23,774 nucleotides of DNA from Planctomycetota bacterium (GTDB lineage Bacteria; Planctomycetota; Phycisphaerae; WQYP01): positions 1-23,774 of the forward strand of contig JAJZOA010000269.1 of NCBI GenBank assembly GCA_021852225.1, read 5' to 3'. Below, piece after piece: positions 14,352 through 22,814 of this stretch (the stretch's first letter is position 1; each line of letters starts with the position of its first letter). Both the position numbers and the translations under genes were made by a program. The notes beneath the pieces were generated by a model. The model worked only from the letters and a program-made list of their open reading frames with translations, was not told the DNA's origin and did not search any database.

Positions 14352-17249
14352 TCATTGTGCTCGCAGCCGCAGCATCGACCCTTTACGAGTTGTCCATTGG
14401 AGGACCTTTCCGGAAATCTGCCGCGTCGGACCGTTGTTTAATCGCACCAGTACGCTTTTTCCCGGCCACGGATTGGCCACGCGACAAATGCCGCCGCGCT
14501 GACTGACAATGTTTACAAAGTCAATTTGGCCCGCCTTTAACCGGCTGGAAACGAGAAAATCTCCGCAGGCCAGCAAATTCCGGAATGCCGCATCCTGATT
14601 CCGCGGCCAATCCGGAAAAATATGAATATCATGTTGATAACTCTGTAGAAACATCGCGCAAATGGTAGTCGGCACAATGGCAAAATTCTCTGTTCCACCT
14701 CCGCCCATCTGAAATACGAAATTGGGATATGAACAATGGTCGATCAGCGTGTGCAGGTGATGCAGAATTTTATCCGGGTTGTAGCCCACGCAGGCCGCCG
14801 CCGGATAATAGCTCGAATCGTTGTTGTAGTCATACCATATCTGAAAAATCTGAACTGTATTAAGCCCGGCTTTCAAAAGCCGGGGGGAACTTTCCAGGCC
14901 AATGGCCCAGCCCGGAAAAATGGCCTGCGACGGATTCATGCCGGCACTGGATCCATGAATGCCATGCCAGCCGGGATGTCCCCAATGGCTGCGAATAACC
15001 GGCCCACTCCAGGCGGTGCCCTTCTGTGTGTAACGAATCACCAACTTGTTGTGCATGCCCGCCGGGCCGAAAACCTTCGCCGCCGGAAATATCGGAAGCG
15101 GTGCCAGATGCCGCAATATTCGCCGCCAGGTGGTGGCCGCCGGGTCGCGCAATTGAAGTGTCCGATTCATATCCAGCAGGCCCGCATACAGCATCCGCAG
15201 AAACGCGATGCTTGTCGCGGGGTTTTCGTCATGGGCGTGGCTTAATTCATCCGCCGCGTCGTTTTCATCAACATAGACGCCATTCTTAAGCACCAGATAA
15301 TGATCCCAGAATGCCGCAGTGCCGCGTAAGAATGGGTAGATCATCCGTGCGTATTGGGGGCTGCGCGTGTAACGCCATCGCATCAGGCAATCCACAGCGC
15401 CGAACAGCGCATCAGATTTCTGCTGCAATGCCCTTGCACCGTCGGCCGACCACCCCGGTGGCGGACTTAGGTGGCAATGGTAATAAAGCCCTTTAAAGCC
15501 GCGCAGCTTCGCCAGTCCGCGGCCGCGCGCCATCCAGGCCAGAAGCGGCAGGTCATAATTGTCGGCCAGCCCAATGTGATTGGTGGGATAGGCCGCCCAG
15601 CAGGGGGCTTCATAATTGTAGTCCAAAGTATAATCGCCGTTCCAGGCCATCCACGGACTGGTAATAAAATTGCCCCATAACCCCGGCGCAATGTGTCCCG
15701 GCGCACTGCAGCACGCAAATAGATATAAAGATCCATAATAAAACGCCTCAATCCGTTTGTCCGGAATTTCAACGGTGGATTTATTCCAGAAATGCTTCCA
15801 CCACATGAGTTCTTTGTGCCTTAGAACAGAAAGCGATTCAAGCCGCATTTGGCCCAGCAGCCGCAGCGTGGCGGCGCGGTAGTGAAGTGTATCGTGATCA
15901 TCCAGGGCGGAAATCAGCACTGTGGCGGATTCCCCGGCACCCAGGGAAATGGTTCCCACCCCTTTGTTCACACGGGCAATCTGTCCGATAATCCGTACCG
16001 CCAGCAACCCCTTTGGGCCGCACCCGTCGAATGCCAGTTGTGAATCTCCGGGGTGAATGGCGTTCCAGTCCCACACAGGCCCGGCCACCTGCGCCGTTGT
16101 GGGAAACGCGCGGCTTGTCGCCACCAACTTTCCTCCCACGTATAAGCCAAGAGATCGGCCGTTGTAACGCACCGCAAGTTGCGACCAGGCGTTCAGCGGC
16201 AATGGTTGCGGGTCGATAATACGCACACGATTGAGCATGGCCGTGACCTTGCCATTTGCCAGTGACAGAGAAAAGCCGTACGGAATTCGCGGCTGGCCAC
16301 CGCCGGGCCAGTGGGTCCATCGCTTGGTGGTCATGGCGCTGAAAATAGCTTGGGTGCCTGCCGCGGATTTTGGATTGACCGAGGTCTGAATGTCAAAGGC
16401 CCTTTGTGGCAGCCGCAAAAAGCCGCAGTCAAATGAAGTTGGGCCAGCTGCGGCAGATTTCGAATCGCTCCGCTGGATCAGGAACGAAAACCGTGGCTTG
16501 GCCGTGTGCCGCGGCGCGGCGGAGGCGTAAATCCGCAAATTCTCTATGGAACCCGAAAAATGTTTGGAATTTTCGCGTCCCGTCGGCTGCCCAATGCGCG
16601 CCTGCACCGTATCCGGTGATACCTTCAGCCACGAAATGCCGCCAGTATTGCCTCCCATGCCTTTTGAACCCGGCGTGCCCCAGCCGTCCAGAAGTGCTGA
16701 ACTTATCTTCAGAGTTCCTTGCCCGGCGTTCCGCAGCTTCACCACCAGCAGATTTTGCGGTTTGGCTACCCACGCTTTAAACCGCAGCGCGTGGCCATCA
16801 TGCGACGTAAAATGTCCCGTGACTTCAGCGCGGCCAATACGTTCAACTGTTTTATAACTCCCATCATGTAAAGCGGGAATGGAAAGCACGACTCGGCCGA
16901 AAGGCATTATGCGGCCGCGAAACAGACTCCAGAAATCTTCTCGCCCAAGAAACAGTGAAATATGATCAGTATTGCGCCCCTGAATCGCGACGCCCAGGCT
17001 GCCATTGCCCAGCAGCGCGCCGTCGGGAAAATTGTTTGCCGGCGCATGCGTGGGAACTTGCGTGCGCACGCCGGAAATATGCTGAACAATATTCCATGTT
17101 GACGGAGGTGGATTTCCCGTTATCGCCGCTGCAACAAATGCCGGGCCTCCTGCCAGCAGATTCACCGCCAGAATGACGGAAGGCAGCGCTATAACGCAAA
17201 AAGAACGGACCATCAGACTTTTGGCGGTCAGATAATTTCCATACAGCAT
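14352..17249 (-). CDS. Secreted GH95-like glycosidase with inserted LamG-like domain
   Basis: 965 residues on the minus strand from ATG 17249, with AAGGAG at 17260-17265 (10 bases). Residues 1 to about 42 form a long signal peptide ending FVAAA. DGALLGNGSLG (76-86) opens the N-terminal beta domain seen in GH95 and related enzymes. A concanavalin/LamG-like sandwich is inserted at about 230-425 (FDIQTSVNPKSAAGTQAIFS, LNAWSQLAVRYNGRSLGLYV). The helical catalytic part starts near 465: WWKHFWNKSTVEI, then GLWGNFITSPWMAWNGDYTLDYNYEAPCWAAYP (522-554), which parallels the GH95 region [20 protein letters not shown] but differs in detail. VDENDAADELSHAHDENPAT may hold acidic catalytic residues. GH95 enzymes cleave fucose or galactose from plant or algal glycans. 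The family is probable; substrate is not known. Confidence 0.75.
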   Translation of the reverse strand: MLYGNYLTAKSLMVRSFCVIALPSVILAVNLLAGGPAFVAAAITGNPPPSTWNIVQHISGVRTQVPTHAPANNFPDGALLGNGSLGVAIQGRNTDHISLFLGREDFWSLFRGRIMPFGRVVLSIPALHDGSYKTVERIGRAEVTGHFTSHDGHALRFKAWVAKPQNLLVVKLRNAGQGTLKISSALLDGWGTPGSKGMGGNTGGISWLKVSPDTVQARIGQPTGRENSKHFSGSIENLRIYASAAPRHTAKPRFSFLIQRSDSKSAAAGPTSFDCGFLRLPQRAFDIQTSVNPKSAAGTQAIFSAMTTKRWTHWPGGGQPRIPYGFSLSLANGKVTAMLNRVRIIDPQPLPLNAWSQLAVRYNGRSLGLYVGGKLVATSRAFPTTAQVAGPVWDWNAIHPGDSQLAFDGCGPKGLLAVRIIGQIARVNKGVGTISLGAGESATVLISALDDHDTLHYRAATLRLLGQMRLESLSVLRHKELMWWKHFWNKSTVEIPDKRIEAFYYGSLYLFACCSAPGHIAPGLWGNFITSPWMAWNGDYTLDYNYEAPCWAAYPTNHIGLADNYDLPLLAWMARGRGLAKLRGFKGLYYHCHLSPPPGWSADGARALQQKSDALFGAVDCLMRWRYTRSPQYARMIYPFLRGTAAFWDHYLVLKNGVYVDENDAADELSHAHDENPATSIAFLRMLYAGLLDMNRTLQLRDPAATTWRRILRHLAPLPIFPAAKVFGPAGMHNKLVIRYTQKGTAWSGPVIRSHWGHPGWHGIHGSSAGMNPSQAIFPGWAIGLESSPRLLKAGLNTVQIFQIWYDYNNDSSYYPAAACVGYNPDKILHHLHTLIDHCSYPNFVFQMGGGGTENFAIVPTTICAMFLQSYQHDIHIFPDWPRNQDAAFRNLLACGDFLVSSRLKAGQIDFVNIVSQRGGICRVANPWPGKSVLVRLNNGPTRQISGKVLQWTTRKGSMLRLRAQ

Positions 17250-17442
17250 TATTCATTTTCTCCTTTGGCACCTGCCGCAAATCTGGGTGGACGCCGCTGT
17301 CGGTTGTTTCCCTGACCGTTTCCGGTTGGGCAGGCTTGGCGGAATAGCCCTTCGGCGTAACAATCCGATTGATATAACCGGACCACGCCGGATATTGCAA
17401 TATATGGAAAGTCGTCCGATTGTTTTCACCTTATCTGTCCCG

Positions 17443-17514
17443 TCACAAAAGTAGCGAGAAAGCGTAAATAATGTGGCTGGCAATATAACCAAAGACAGGA
17501 ATATAGGACGTCAT
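17443..17514 (-). CDS. Possible 23-residue membrane peptide
   Basis: A minus-strand frame from ATG 17514 to TGA 17443 encodes MTSYIPVFGYIASHIIYAFS plus LLL, one uninterrupted hydrophobic segment. AAAGGAG at 17522-17528 is 7 bases ahead, as good a ribosome site as any in the window. It lies 193 bases before the glycosidase start and could be a leader peptide, a small membrane protein, or the remnant of a lost transporter gene. No homology can be claimed. Confidence 0.3.
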   Translation of the reverse strand: MTSYIPVFGYIASHIIYAFSLLL

Positions 17515-17528
17515 TAATTCGCTCCTTT

Positions 17529-17937
17529 AACACGATCGCGATCTGATGTCGGGATTAGGTACCAAATAGACGCAAATTGCTACCGCGAACCGACTTGCAA
17601 ATGAACAATTCGCCAACCCGTCCGCCAAATGTTTCCACAAGGCTTCCGGTTAAGTTTGGGTTCGGGGGCCTGGCCAGGCAAATAGTCCGGGCCGGCGGAC
17701 GAGTTGGTCCCCGCTCCCCAAATCACCGGCCACGCACCGATCGGCCCAATCCGCCGCGCATTGCACTATTTCCACGCGGAGCAGCCTCATTGGCGGACAC
17801 CCAGCAACTGGACCTGCGATTTTGCGTTTACAATAGGTGACCATGGCGACAATGTGACCTTCCCGACTGGCTTTTCCCATCACATTGGCCAATAATTCAG
17901 CTTGTCGAGCCGCCAATGAAATTGATAAGGAGCTGCC
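17529..17937. other. Divergent control region between glycosidase and importer operons
   Basis: 409 bases. It contains a perfect palindrome GATCGCGATC (17534-17543) beside the minus-strand ribosome site, the 12-base palindrome GCCTGGCCAGGC (17668-17679), a possible plus-strand -10 box TACAAT (17829-17834) without a good -35, and an inverted repeat (17850-17887, listed separately). Open frames across it look non-coding. No known purine riboswitch consensus was recognised, although one would suit the operon that follows. Confidence 0.4.
17850..17887 (+). promoter_or_regulatory. 8-base inverted repeat in the leader of the importer operon
   Basis: CAATGTGA (17850-17857) and TCACATTG (17880-17887) are exact inverted arms 22 bases apart, ending 50 bases before the binding-protein start. 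The half-sites resemble CRP-type TGTGA/TCACA, but the spacing is 22 and not 6. They may therefore form a leader RNA stem or bind two dimers. Confidence 0.4.
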
Positions 17938-18969
17938 ATGTTGTGTAAATCGCCTGTACTGTTTCTGCCACGTTGGATTCTGCTTCTTCTTTTTCTGGCT
18001 ACCTCCCAGGCTGGTTCTTTGCTCTGGCCGGCTCATGCCAGTGCCAAAATGAAAATAGCGCTTGTTTGTTCCGGTTCCATTACCGATGGCGGCTGGAACC
18101 AGGAGGGCCGCGATGCGATTCTGCGGGTCGGCAAAAAGCTCCATGCCCATGTTTCCGTGGTGGAACATGTTTCACCTGTGCGGGCTGTTAATGTGATGCG
18201 CGATTATGCCATGCGCGGTTATCAGTTGGTCATCGGCCACGGTTATGAATTTCTCGTGCCCGCCACCCAGGTGGCCGCACAAGGTGTCAAAACCCATTTT
18301 GCCATAAGCGGTGCGGACCTGGCGAAGCCGCACATCGCCACTCTGAATTTCGACCTTTCCGAACCCTCTTACCAACTCGGCGTGCTGGCCGCCATGCTGT
18401 CCAAATCAGGAAAAATCGGCTTTATAGGCGGCGAAAAAATTCCCTCCGTGGTAGCCTGTTACAAGGGCTTTCGTGCCGGTGCCCGCAGTATCCGGCCGCA
18501 TATTAAAGTTGCCCAGGCCTATACAAGTTGGGACCAGCCCGCACTTTCCAAAAGTCAGGCGGAGGCATTTATCCAGCAGGGAATCGATGTGATTTATCAG
18601 AATGTGGATGCCGCCAGTCGCGGCGTATTTGAAGCCGTTGCCCAGGCCGACCGGCACGTGAAAGCCGGTGGCCCTGCGGTTTACGTGTTTGGTGCCAATC
18701 GGAATCAGAACAACAATTCCACCTGTGGCATGTACACGCCGGCCAGTGCCGTGATCCGCCTGGACCGGGCGTTTATGCGGGTGGCACTGGCGGTTAAAAA
18801 AGGACATTTCAAGGCCGGCGTTAAACCGGAAAACCTGGACAACGGTGTTTGTGTCGTGGTTCTGAATTCTAAATTGTTCGGCCGGGTCATAACTCCGAAA
18901 ATGCGGGCCGTCGTGGCCCGCGCAGGTCGGCGGCTGATCGCCGGAAAGATCGTCGTGTCACCCCGTTGA
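17938..18969 (+). CDS. BMP/PnrA-family substrate-binding protein of ABC importer
   Basis: 343 residues. The start is ATG 17938 with AAGGAG before it. Residues 1 to about 36 form a signal peptide ending AHASA; there is no lipobox Cys, so the protein is a free periplasmic one, unlike the lipoproteins of Gram-positives and spirochaetes. The BMP fold is recognised from KIALVCSGSITDGGWNQEGRDA, VIGHGYEFLVPA, FIGGEKIPSVVACYKGFRAGA, and the second-lobe GIDVIYQNVDAASRGVFEA. Family members bind purine nucleosides (PnrA, YufN-like), riboflavin or simple sugars. The gene leads a complete four-gene importer operon, and 93 bases with a hairpin separate it from the ATPase gene, as is common where the binding protein is made in excess. 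Nucleoside uptake is the leading guess. Confidence 0.9.
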   Translation: MLCKSPVLFLPRWILLLLFLATSQAGSLLWPAHASAKMKIALVCSGSITDGGWNQEGRDAILRVGKKLHAHVSVVEHVSPVRAVNVMRDYAMRGYQLVIGHGYEFLVPATQVAAQGVKTHFAISGADLAKPHIATLNFDLSEPSYQLGVLAAMLSKSGKIGFIGGEKIPSVVACYKGFRAGARSIRPHIKVAQAYTSWDQPALSKSQAEAFIQQGIDVIYQNVDAASRGVFEAVAQADRHVKAGGPAVYVFGANRNQNNNSTCGMYTPASAVIRLDRAFMRVALAVKKGHFKAGVKPENLDNGVCVVVLNSKLFGRVITPKMRAVVARAGRRLIAGKIVVSPR

Positions 18970-19019
18970 ACAATCGGATGCCGTACGCGCGGCCAAGGAT
19001 GCGGTCCGCATGTATCTGG

Positions 19020-19036
19020 GCGGCCTGGTTGGCCGC
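19020..19036 (+). other. Intercistronic hairpin after the binding-protein gene
   Basis: GCGGCC-TGGTT-GGCCGC is a 6-bp GC stem with a 5-base loop between the binding-protein stop and the ATPase start, with no U run. Such elements often stabilise the upstream message or attenuate the downstream genes. Confidence 0.45.
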
Positions 19037-19062
19037 AGTTCCTTTCAGGGATATTGTCCGGC

Positions 19063-20574
19063 ATGATTGACATTCAAAATATCAGCAAACACTTTGGTGC
19101 GTTCCAGGCATTGAAAAATGTCTCCATGCGCGTCGGTCCGGGCGAAATTCATGCTGTCCTGGGGGAAAATGGGGCGGGCAAAACCACCCTGATGAATATC
19201 TTATTCGGACTCCAGCAGCCCGATTCCGGCACGATCCGCATTCATGAACGCGCTGTGCGCATTGCCTCGCCAAGAATCGCGCGGCAGTTGGGCATCGGCA
19301 TGGTGCATCAGCATTTTAAGCTTACGCCGACGTTAACCGTTCTGGAAAATATTGTTCTGGCGATCGGTTCCGGATATCTTGCCGGCCAGCGTACCGGACT
19401 GATTCATCAGGTAGACCAGTGGCTGCGCACACTTCACTGGGAAATTCCACTTTCCGCGACCATTTCGGATCTAAGCGTGGGCCAGCGCCAGCGGGTGGAA
19501 ATCATTAAGGCGTTGTGCGCGGGGGGCAAGGTCCTGATTCTGGATGAACCAACCGCGTCGCTGGCTCCCGCTGAAGTAGAGGACCTTTTTTCCGCGGTCC
19601 GTGCCTTGGCTGGCAGAGGAATGACCGTTGTGTTTATAAGTCACAAATTGGCCCAAGTCGCCGCGCTATGCAGCCGCGTGACCATCCTGCGCCTCGGTGA
19701 AGTGGTCTATTCGGATTCGCTTGTCGGCACAACGCTGCCGATGCTGGCGGATAAAATGATGGGCGGCGGAATCGTGGCGCGGCAGCCCGAAGTTGGCAAA
19801 TCATCGCCCGGTCCGGTGCGACTGGAAATTTCCAACTTGAACATTGTGCGCAACGGCGTCGCGGTTCTTTCCAATGCTTCACTTCGGGTGCACGCTGGGG
19901 AAATCCTGGGAATTGCCGGCCTGGAAGGGAATGGCCAGTCCGCACTGGTCGAATGTATTTCCAGCGCGCGGTCCGTGAAATCCGCGGCCGGCGGTTCGCG
20001 TCTTTCCGTCGATCCGATCGCCGACAAAAAATGGAATCAGCGGACTTGGCGCCGCCCCGTGGCACAATTTGCCTGCATTCCTGAAGACCGTCGCACCGAA
20101 GGGCTGGTCATGTCGCTTTCTGTGGAGGCGAATATCATGCTTAAAGCCCATCGGCATTCGCCGTTTGTGCGCTGGGGTCTGCTGCGTTTTGCCCGCTGGC
20201 GGAAATGGACGCTCGACCGCGTACACGAGTTTGACATCCGCTGCCCGGATATTCAAACCCCCGTGGGCGCGCTGTCGGGCGGCAATCAGCAAAAAGTTGT
20301 TCTGGCGCGGGAACTTACCGGATCTCCGGAATTTATTCTCGCGGTTAATCCAACCCGTGGTCTGGATATTGGCGCGACGGCATTTGTGATGAATCAGTTG
20401 CTGCGGGCGCGGGCCGGAGGAGCGGCCATCTTGCTGGTGCACGCCGACCTGGATGAACTTCTTGCCGTCAGCGACCGCGTGTCCGTTATTTATGCCGGCG
20501 GCCTTACGCCCACCGCCTGGCCCGCGACTTCGCGCGAACAAATCGGCCGTCTTATGCTGGGGGTGCGCCCATGA
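19063..20574 (+). CDS. Double-cassette ABC transporter ATPase (nucleoside/sugar importer type)
   Basis: 503 residues from ATG 19063, with AGGGA at 19047-19051; a TTG at 19054 is too close to that site. Cassette 1 is complete: Walker A GENGAGKT (34-41), Q-loop MVHQHF (Gln83), signature LSVGQ (137-141), Walker B VLILDEP (157-163), then the switch His in VVFISHKLA. Cassette 2 has the usual degenerate Walker A (GLEGNGQSALVE, no GKS), signature LSGGNQQKVVLARE and NPTRGLDIGA. This uneven pair is the normal pattern of RbsA and YufO-like proteins, where one site does most ATP hydrolysis. It would power the two permeases that follow, the first of which overlaps its stop by four bases (ATGA). Confidence 0.93.
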   Translation: MIDIQNISKHFGAFQALKNVSMRVGPGEIHAVLGENGAGKTTLMNILFGLQQPDSGTIRIHERAVRIASPRIARQLGIGMVHQHFKLTPTLTVLENIVLAIGSGYLAGQRTGLIHQVDQWLRTLHWEIPLSATISDLSVGQRQRVEIIKALCAGGKVLILDEPTASLAPAEVEDLFSAVRALAGRGMTVVFISHKLAQVAALCSRVTILRLGEVVYSDSLVGTTLPMLADKMMGGGIVARQPEVGKSSPGPVRLEISNLNIVRNGVAVLSNASLRVHAGEILGIAGLEGNGQSALVECISSARSVKSAAGGSRLSVDPIADKKWNQRTWRRPVAQFACIPEDRRTEGLVMSLSVEANIMLKAHRHSPFVRWGLLRFARWRKWTLDRVHEFDIRCPDIQTPVGALSGGNQQKVVLARELTGSPEFILAVNPTRGLDIGATAFVMNQLLRARAGGAAILLVHADLDELLAVSDRVSVIYAGGLTPTAWPATSREQIGRLMLGVRP

Positions 20575-21755
20575 ATCCGATATTGATAAGGCAAATTAAA
20601 AATGCAATAGTGTCTATAACTACAACTGTTATGGCGTGCGCCGCGGCATTGGGGCTGGTGCTGCTGGCGCTCCGGCTGGCCGGTTACCCGCCCCTGGGTA
20701 TTTTGCATCGCTGGATCATCGGGTCGGTTGGACGCATGTACTATATCAGCAATTCCCTGGCGGAAACCTGTCCGCTGCTGCTGACCGGCCTGGCCGCGGG
20801 CATCGCGTTCCGCTGCGGTGTGCTGAACATTGGTGCTCAGGGGCAGTTTCTGGTTGGTGCTATGGTCGCCACCGGTCTGGCGACGCGTTGGCGCATTGTC
20901 AGCGCGCCGTGGGCCGTCATGATGCTTGCGGTGTTCGGCGGAATCCTGGCGGGGGGGCTTTGGGCGGCGTTGGCAAGTCTGCTGGACCGTCGGCGCGGTG
21001 TGCCAATTGTTCTGTCCACCATTCTGCTGAATTTCATCGCTTTATATGCGGTTCAGACCATCCTTGACGGACCGTTGCAGGCTCATGGCACTTCCGCGCC
21101 GCAAAGTCCGGAAGTTCAGGGGGCGTTCTGGCTGCCGGTGCTGATTAAATTTTCCAGCCTGCACATTGGAATTATTTTTGCCTTTGCCCTGGCCATCCTC
21201 ATGTATGTTGTCAATCGACAGACGCCTTTCGGATTCCAGACACTGGTCAGCGGCTTAAACCCACGGGCCGCCAAACGCGCCGGTATACCCGTGGAATCAC
21301 GGCAGTTTATGACCATGTTTCTCAGCGGCTGTTTCGCCGGTCTGGGCGGGGCATTTCAAGTGTTGGGGGTTACGCATTTCATGACCGCCGATTTCGGCAA
21401 TTACGGTTACGCCGGAATCGCCGTGGCTTTGTTGGGCCGGCTGAACCCGATCGGTATCGCCTTTTCCGCCCTGTTTTTCGGACTGCTGGATACCGGCGCT
21501 TTGCGCGTGGAAGAAAGCTCCCTTGGCCTGCCGCACAACATCGCCAATGTGGTCAAGGGCGTGGTGGTGCTGGTAATGCTGCTGCTGATTGCATTTATGC
21601 AGCGCCGGCGGCTGGCCTCAATTGTGTCGGACAGCGGTGGCACATCGCGCGGGGCGGGAAACCTTCCGGAATCGGCGGCAGTTTCCAATGAAACCGCCAC
21701 TACCTTGCCAGCCCCATTGGATTCGCCGGGGCCGTCCGCGAAAGGGGCTGACTGA
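20571..21755 (+). CDS. ABC importer permease 1 (YufP/BMP-system type)
   Basis: 394 residues from ATG 20571, overlapping the ATPase stop (ATGA), so translation is coupled. The protein is strongly hydrophobic with about eight to ten membrane segments, the first at about 15-38. The conserved phrase GLAAGIAFRCGVLNIGAQGQFLVGAM marks the BPD_transp_2 family used by BMP-type importers. The coupling region is near NPRAAKRAGIPVESRQFMTMF, and GYAGIAVALLGRLNPIGI is also typical. About 40 C-terminal residues form a polar Ser/Thr/Pro-rich tail not usual for the family. It pairs with the next gene product as a heterodimeric pore in the inner membrane. Confidence 0.92.
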   Translation: MNPILIRQIKNAIVSITTTVMACAAALGLVLLALRLAGYPPLGILHRWIIGSVGRMYYISNSLAETCPLLLTGLAAGIAFRCGVLNIGAQGQFLVGAMVATGLATRWRIVSAPWAVMMLAVFGGILAGGLWAALASLLDRRRGVPIVLSTILLNFIALYAVQTILDGPLQAHGTSAPQSPEVQGAFWLPVLIKFSSLHIGIIFAFALAILMYVVNRQTPFGFQTLVSGLNPRAAKRAGIPVESRQFMTMFLSGCFAGLGGAFQVLGVTHFMTADFGNYGYAGIAVALLGRLNPIGIAFSALFFGLLDTGALRVEESSLGLPHNIANVVKGVVVLVMLLLIAFMQRRRLASIVSDSGGTSRGAGNLPESAAVSNETATTLPAPLDSPGPSAKGAD

Positions 21756-21758
21756 CAC

Positions 21759-22751
21759 ATGAACGGATCAGCCGAAAATATCGTGACATTTCTTGCCCAG
21801 CAGATGGTGGCCGCCGCCGTGCCGCTGGTCATTGCCGGAATGGGCGAACTTGTAGCCGAACTTGCGGGTGTCATTAATATTGGCATAGAAGGGTTGATGC
21901 TGATTGGCTGTATTGCCGCGTATGTGGGTGCCGGCGGCGGCAACGGAAGCGTCGGGTTGGCGGCCGGTGTGCTCGCTGGCATGGGCATGGCGGCGATATT
22001 CGCATTTGTTTCCATTTCCGGCCGGGCGGATCAGATTGTCTGCGGGGCGGCAATTAATATTTTTGCCCTGGGTGCCAGCGGCACCGTCTGGACTGTTTAC
22101 CGGCACTGGCGCGGCAGCCATGATATGTCTGTTTCACTGCCGCACGGCGCGGGCTTTGATAAATGGCCGTTGCCGTATCTGGCGCATCTGCCGTTTTTCG
22201 GCAGAGTTATTTTCGACCAGTATTCCCTTTTTTACGGCGGTGTGCTGCTGGGGTTTGCAGTCTGGTTCATGTTGCGTTTTACCCGCATGGGATTGATTAT
22301 CCGTTCACTTGGTGAATCGCCGGAAGCGTGCCAGGCCGCCGGCATCCGGGTGCGTACCTGGCGGTGGGGGGCGGTTCTGTTCGCTGGCGGCTGTGCCGGT
22401 GCCGCAGGTGCCTATTTAAGTATCATGCGAACCCATGCTTTCGCCTCAGATATGACCGGAGGTCAGGGCTTCGTGGTGCTGGCGCTGGTCATTTTCGGCA
22501 GATGGAGCCTTGCCGGTCTGACCGTCGGATGCCTTTTCTTCGGTCTGATAAACGCCATTCAACAAGTGCTGCAAACCGCCCGCTATACAGCCCACAACCC
22601 GCTGATTGAGTCGCTGCGGCATATTCCATTTCAACTATTTCAAATGCTGCCTTATCTGGCGGCTCTGGTGGCGCTTGCGGTTTTATCCCGCAATCGCCCG
22701 GGCCCGCAGGCTTTAGGTCAACCGTGGCCGCCAGTATCGCCGGGGGAGTAA
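21759..22751 (+). CDS. ABC importer permease 2 (YufQ/BMP-system type)
   Basis: 330 residues from ATG 21759, 3 bases after the previous stop. The ribosome site is weak (AAAGGGG about 12 bases away), so coupled translation is likely. GELVAELAGVINIGIEGLMLIG is the second-subunit counterpart of the LNIGAQGQ motif in permease 1. SGRADQIVCGAAINIFALG and ESPEACQAAGIRVRTWRWGAVLFAGG (coupling region) follow the family pattern, and it has about eight membrane segments. It is the last gene of the importer operon; no salvage enzyme follows. The substrate is inferred from the system type as nucleosides, not shown. Confidence 0.92.
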   Translation: MNGSAENIVTFLAQQMVAAAVPLVIAGMGELVAELAGVINIGIEGLMLIGCIAAYVGAGGGNGSVGLAAGVLAGMGMAAIFAFVSISGRADQIVCGAAINIFALGASGTVWTVYRHWRGSHDMSVSLPHGAGFDKWPLPYLAHLPFFGRVIFDQYSLFYGGVLLGFAVWFMLRFTRMGLIIRSLGESPEACQAAGIRVRTWRWGAVLFAGGCAGAAGAYLSIMRTHAFASDMTGGQGFVVLALVIFGRWSLAGLTVGCLFFGLINAIQQVLQTARYTAHNPLIESLRHIPFQLFQMLPYLAALVALAVLSRNRPGPQALGQPWPPVSPGE

Positions 22752-22814
22752 TCAGCCTTCAGATTCTGAGCCTCCGCCTGGCGGCGCGGCGGCAAACGAT
22801 CGGCCCTGCTGGCG
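22752..22814. other. Convergent 63-base gap between importer and HAF-repeat gene
   Basis: The two genes end toward each other here. CCGCC-T-GGCGG is a short GC inverted repeat, but no T run is present on either side, so no clear terminator could be named. Confidence 0.3.

Noticed and set aside
17253..17492. 79-codon minus-strand frame overlapping the leader of the glycosidase gene
   Set aside because: The basic C-terminal composition looks non-coding, and a better-initiated short frame (17443-17514) overlaps it.
17529..17937. Purine riboswitch before the importer operon
   Set aside because: The conserved purine-aptamer loops and junction bases could not be recognised; only simple inverted repeats are present.
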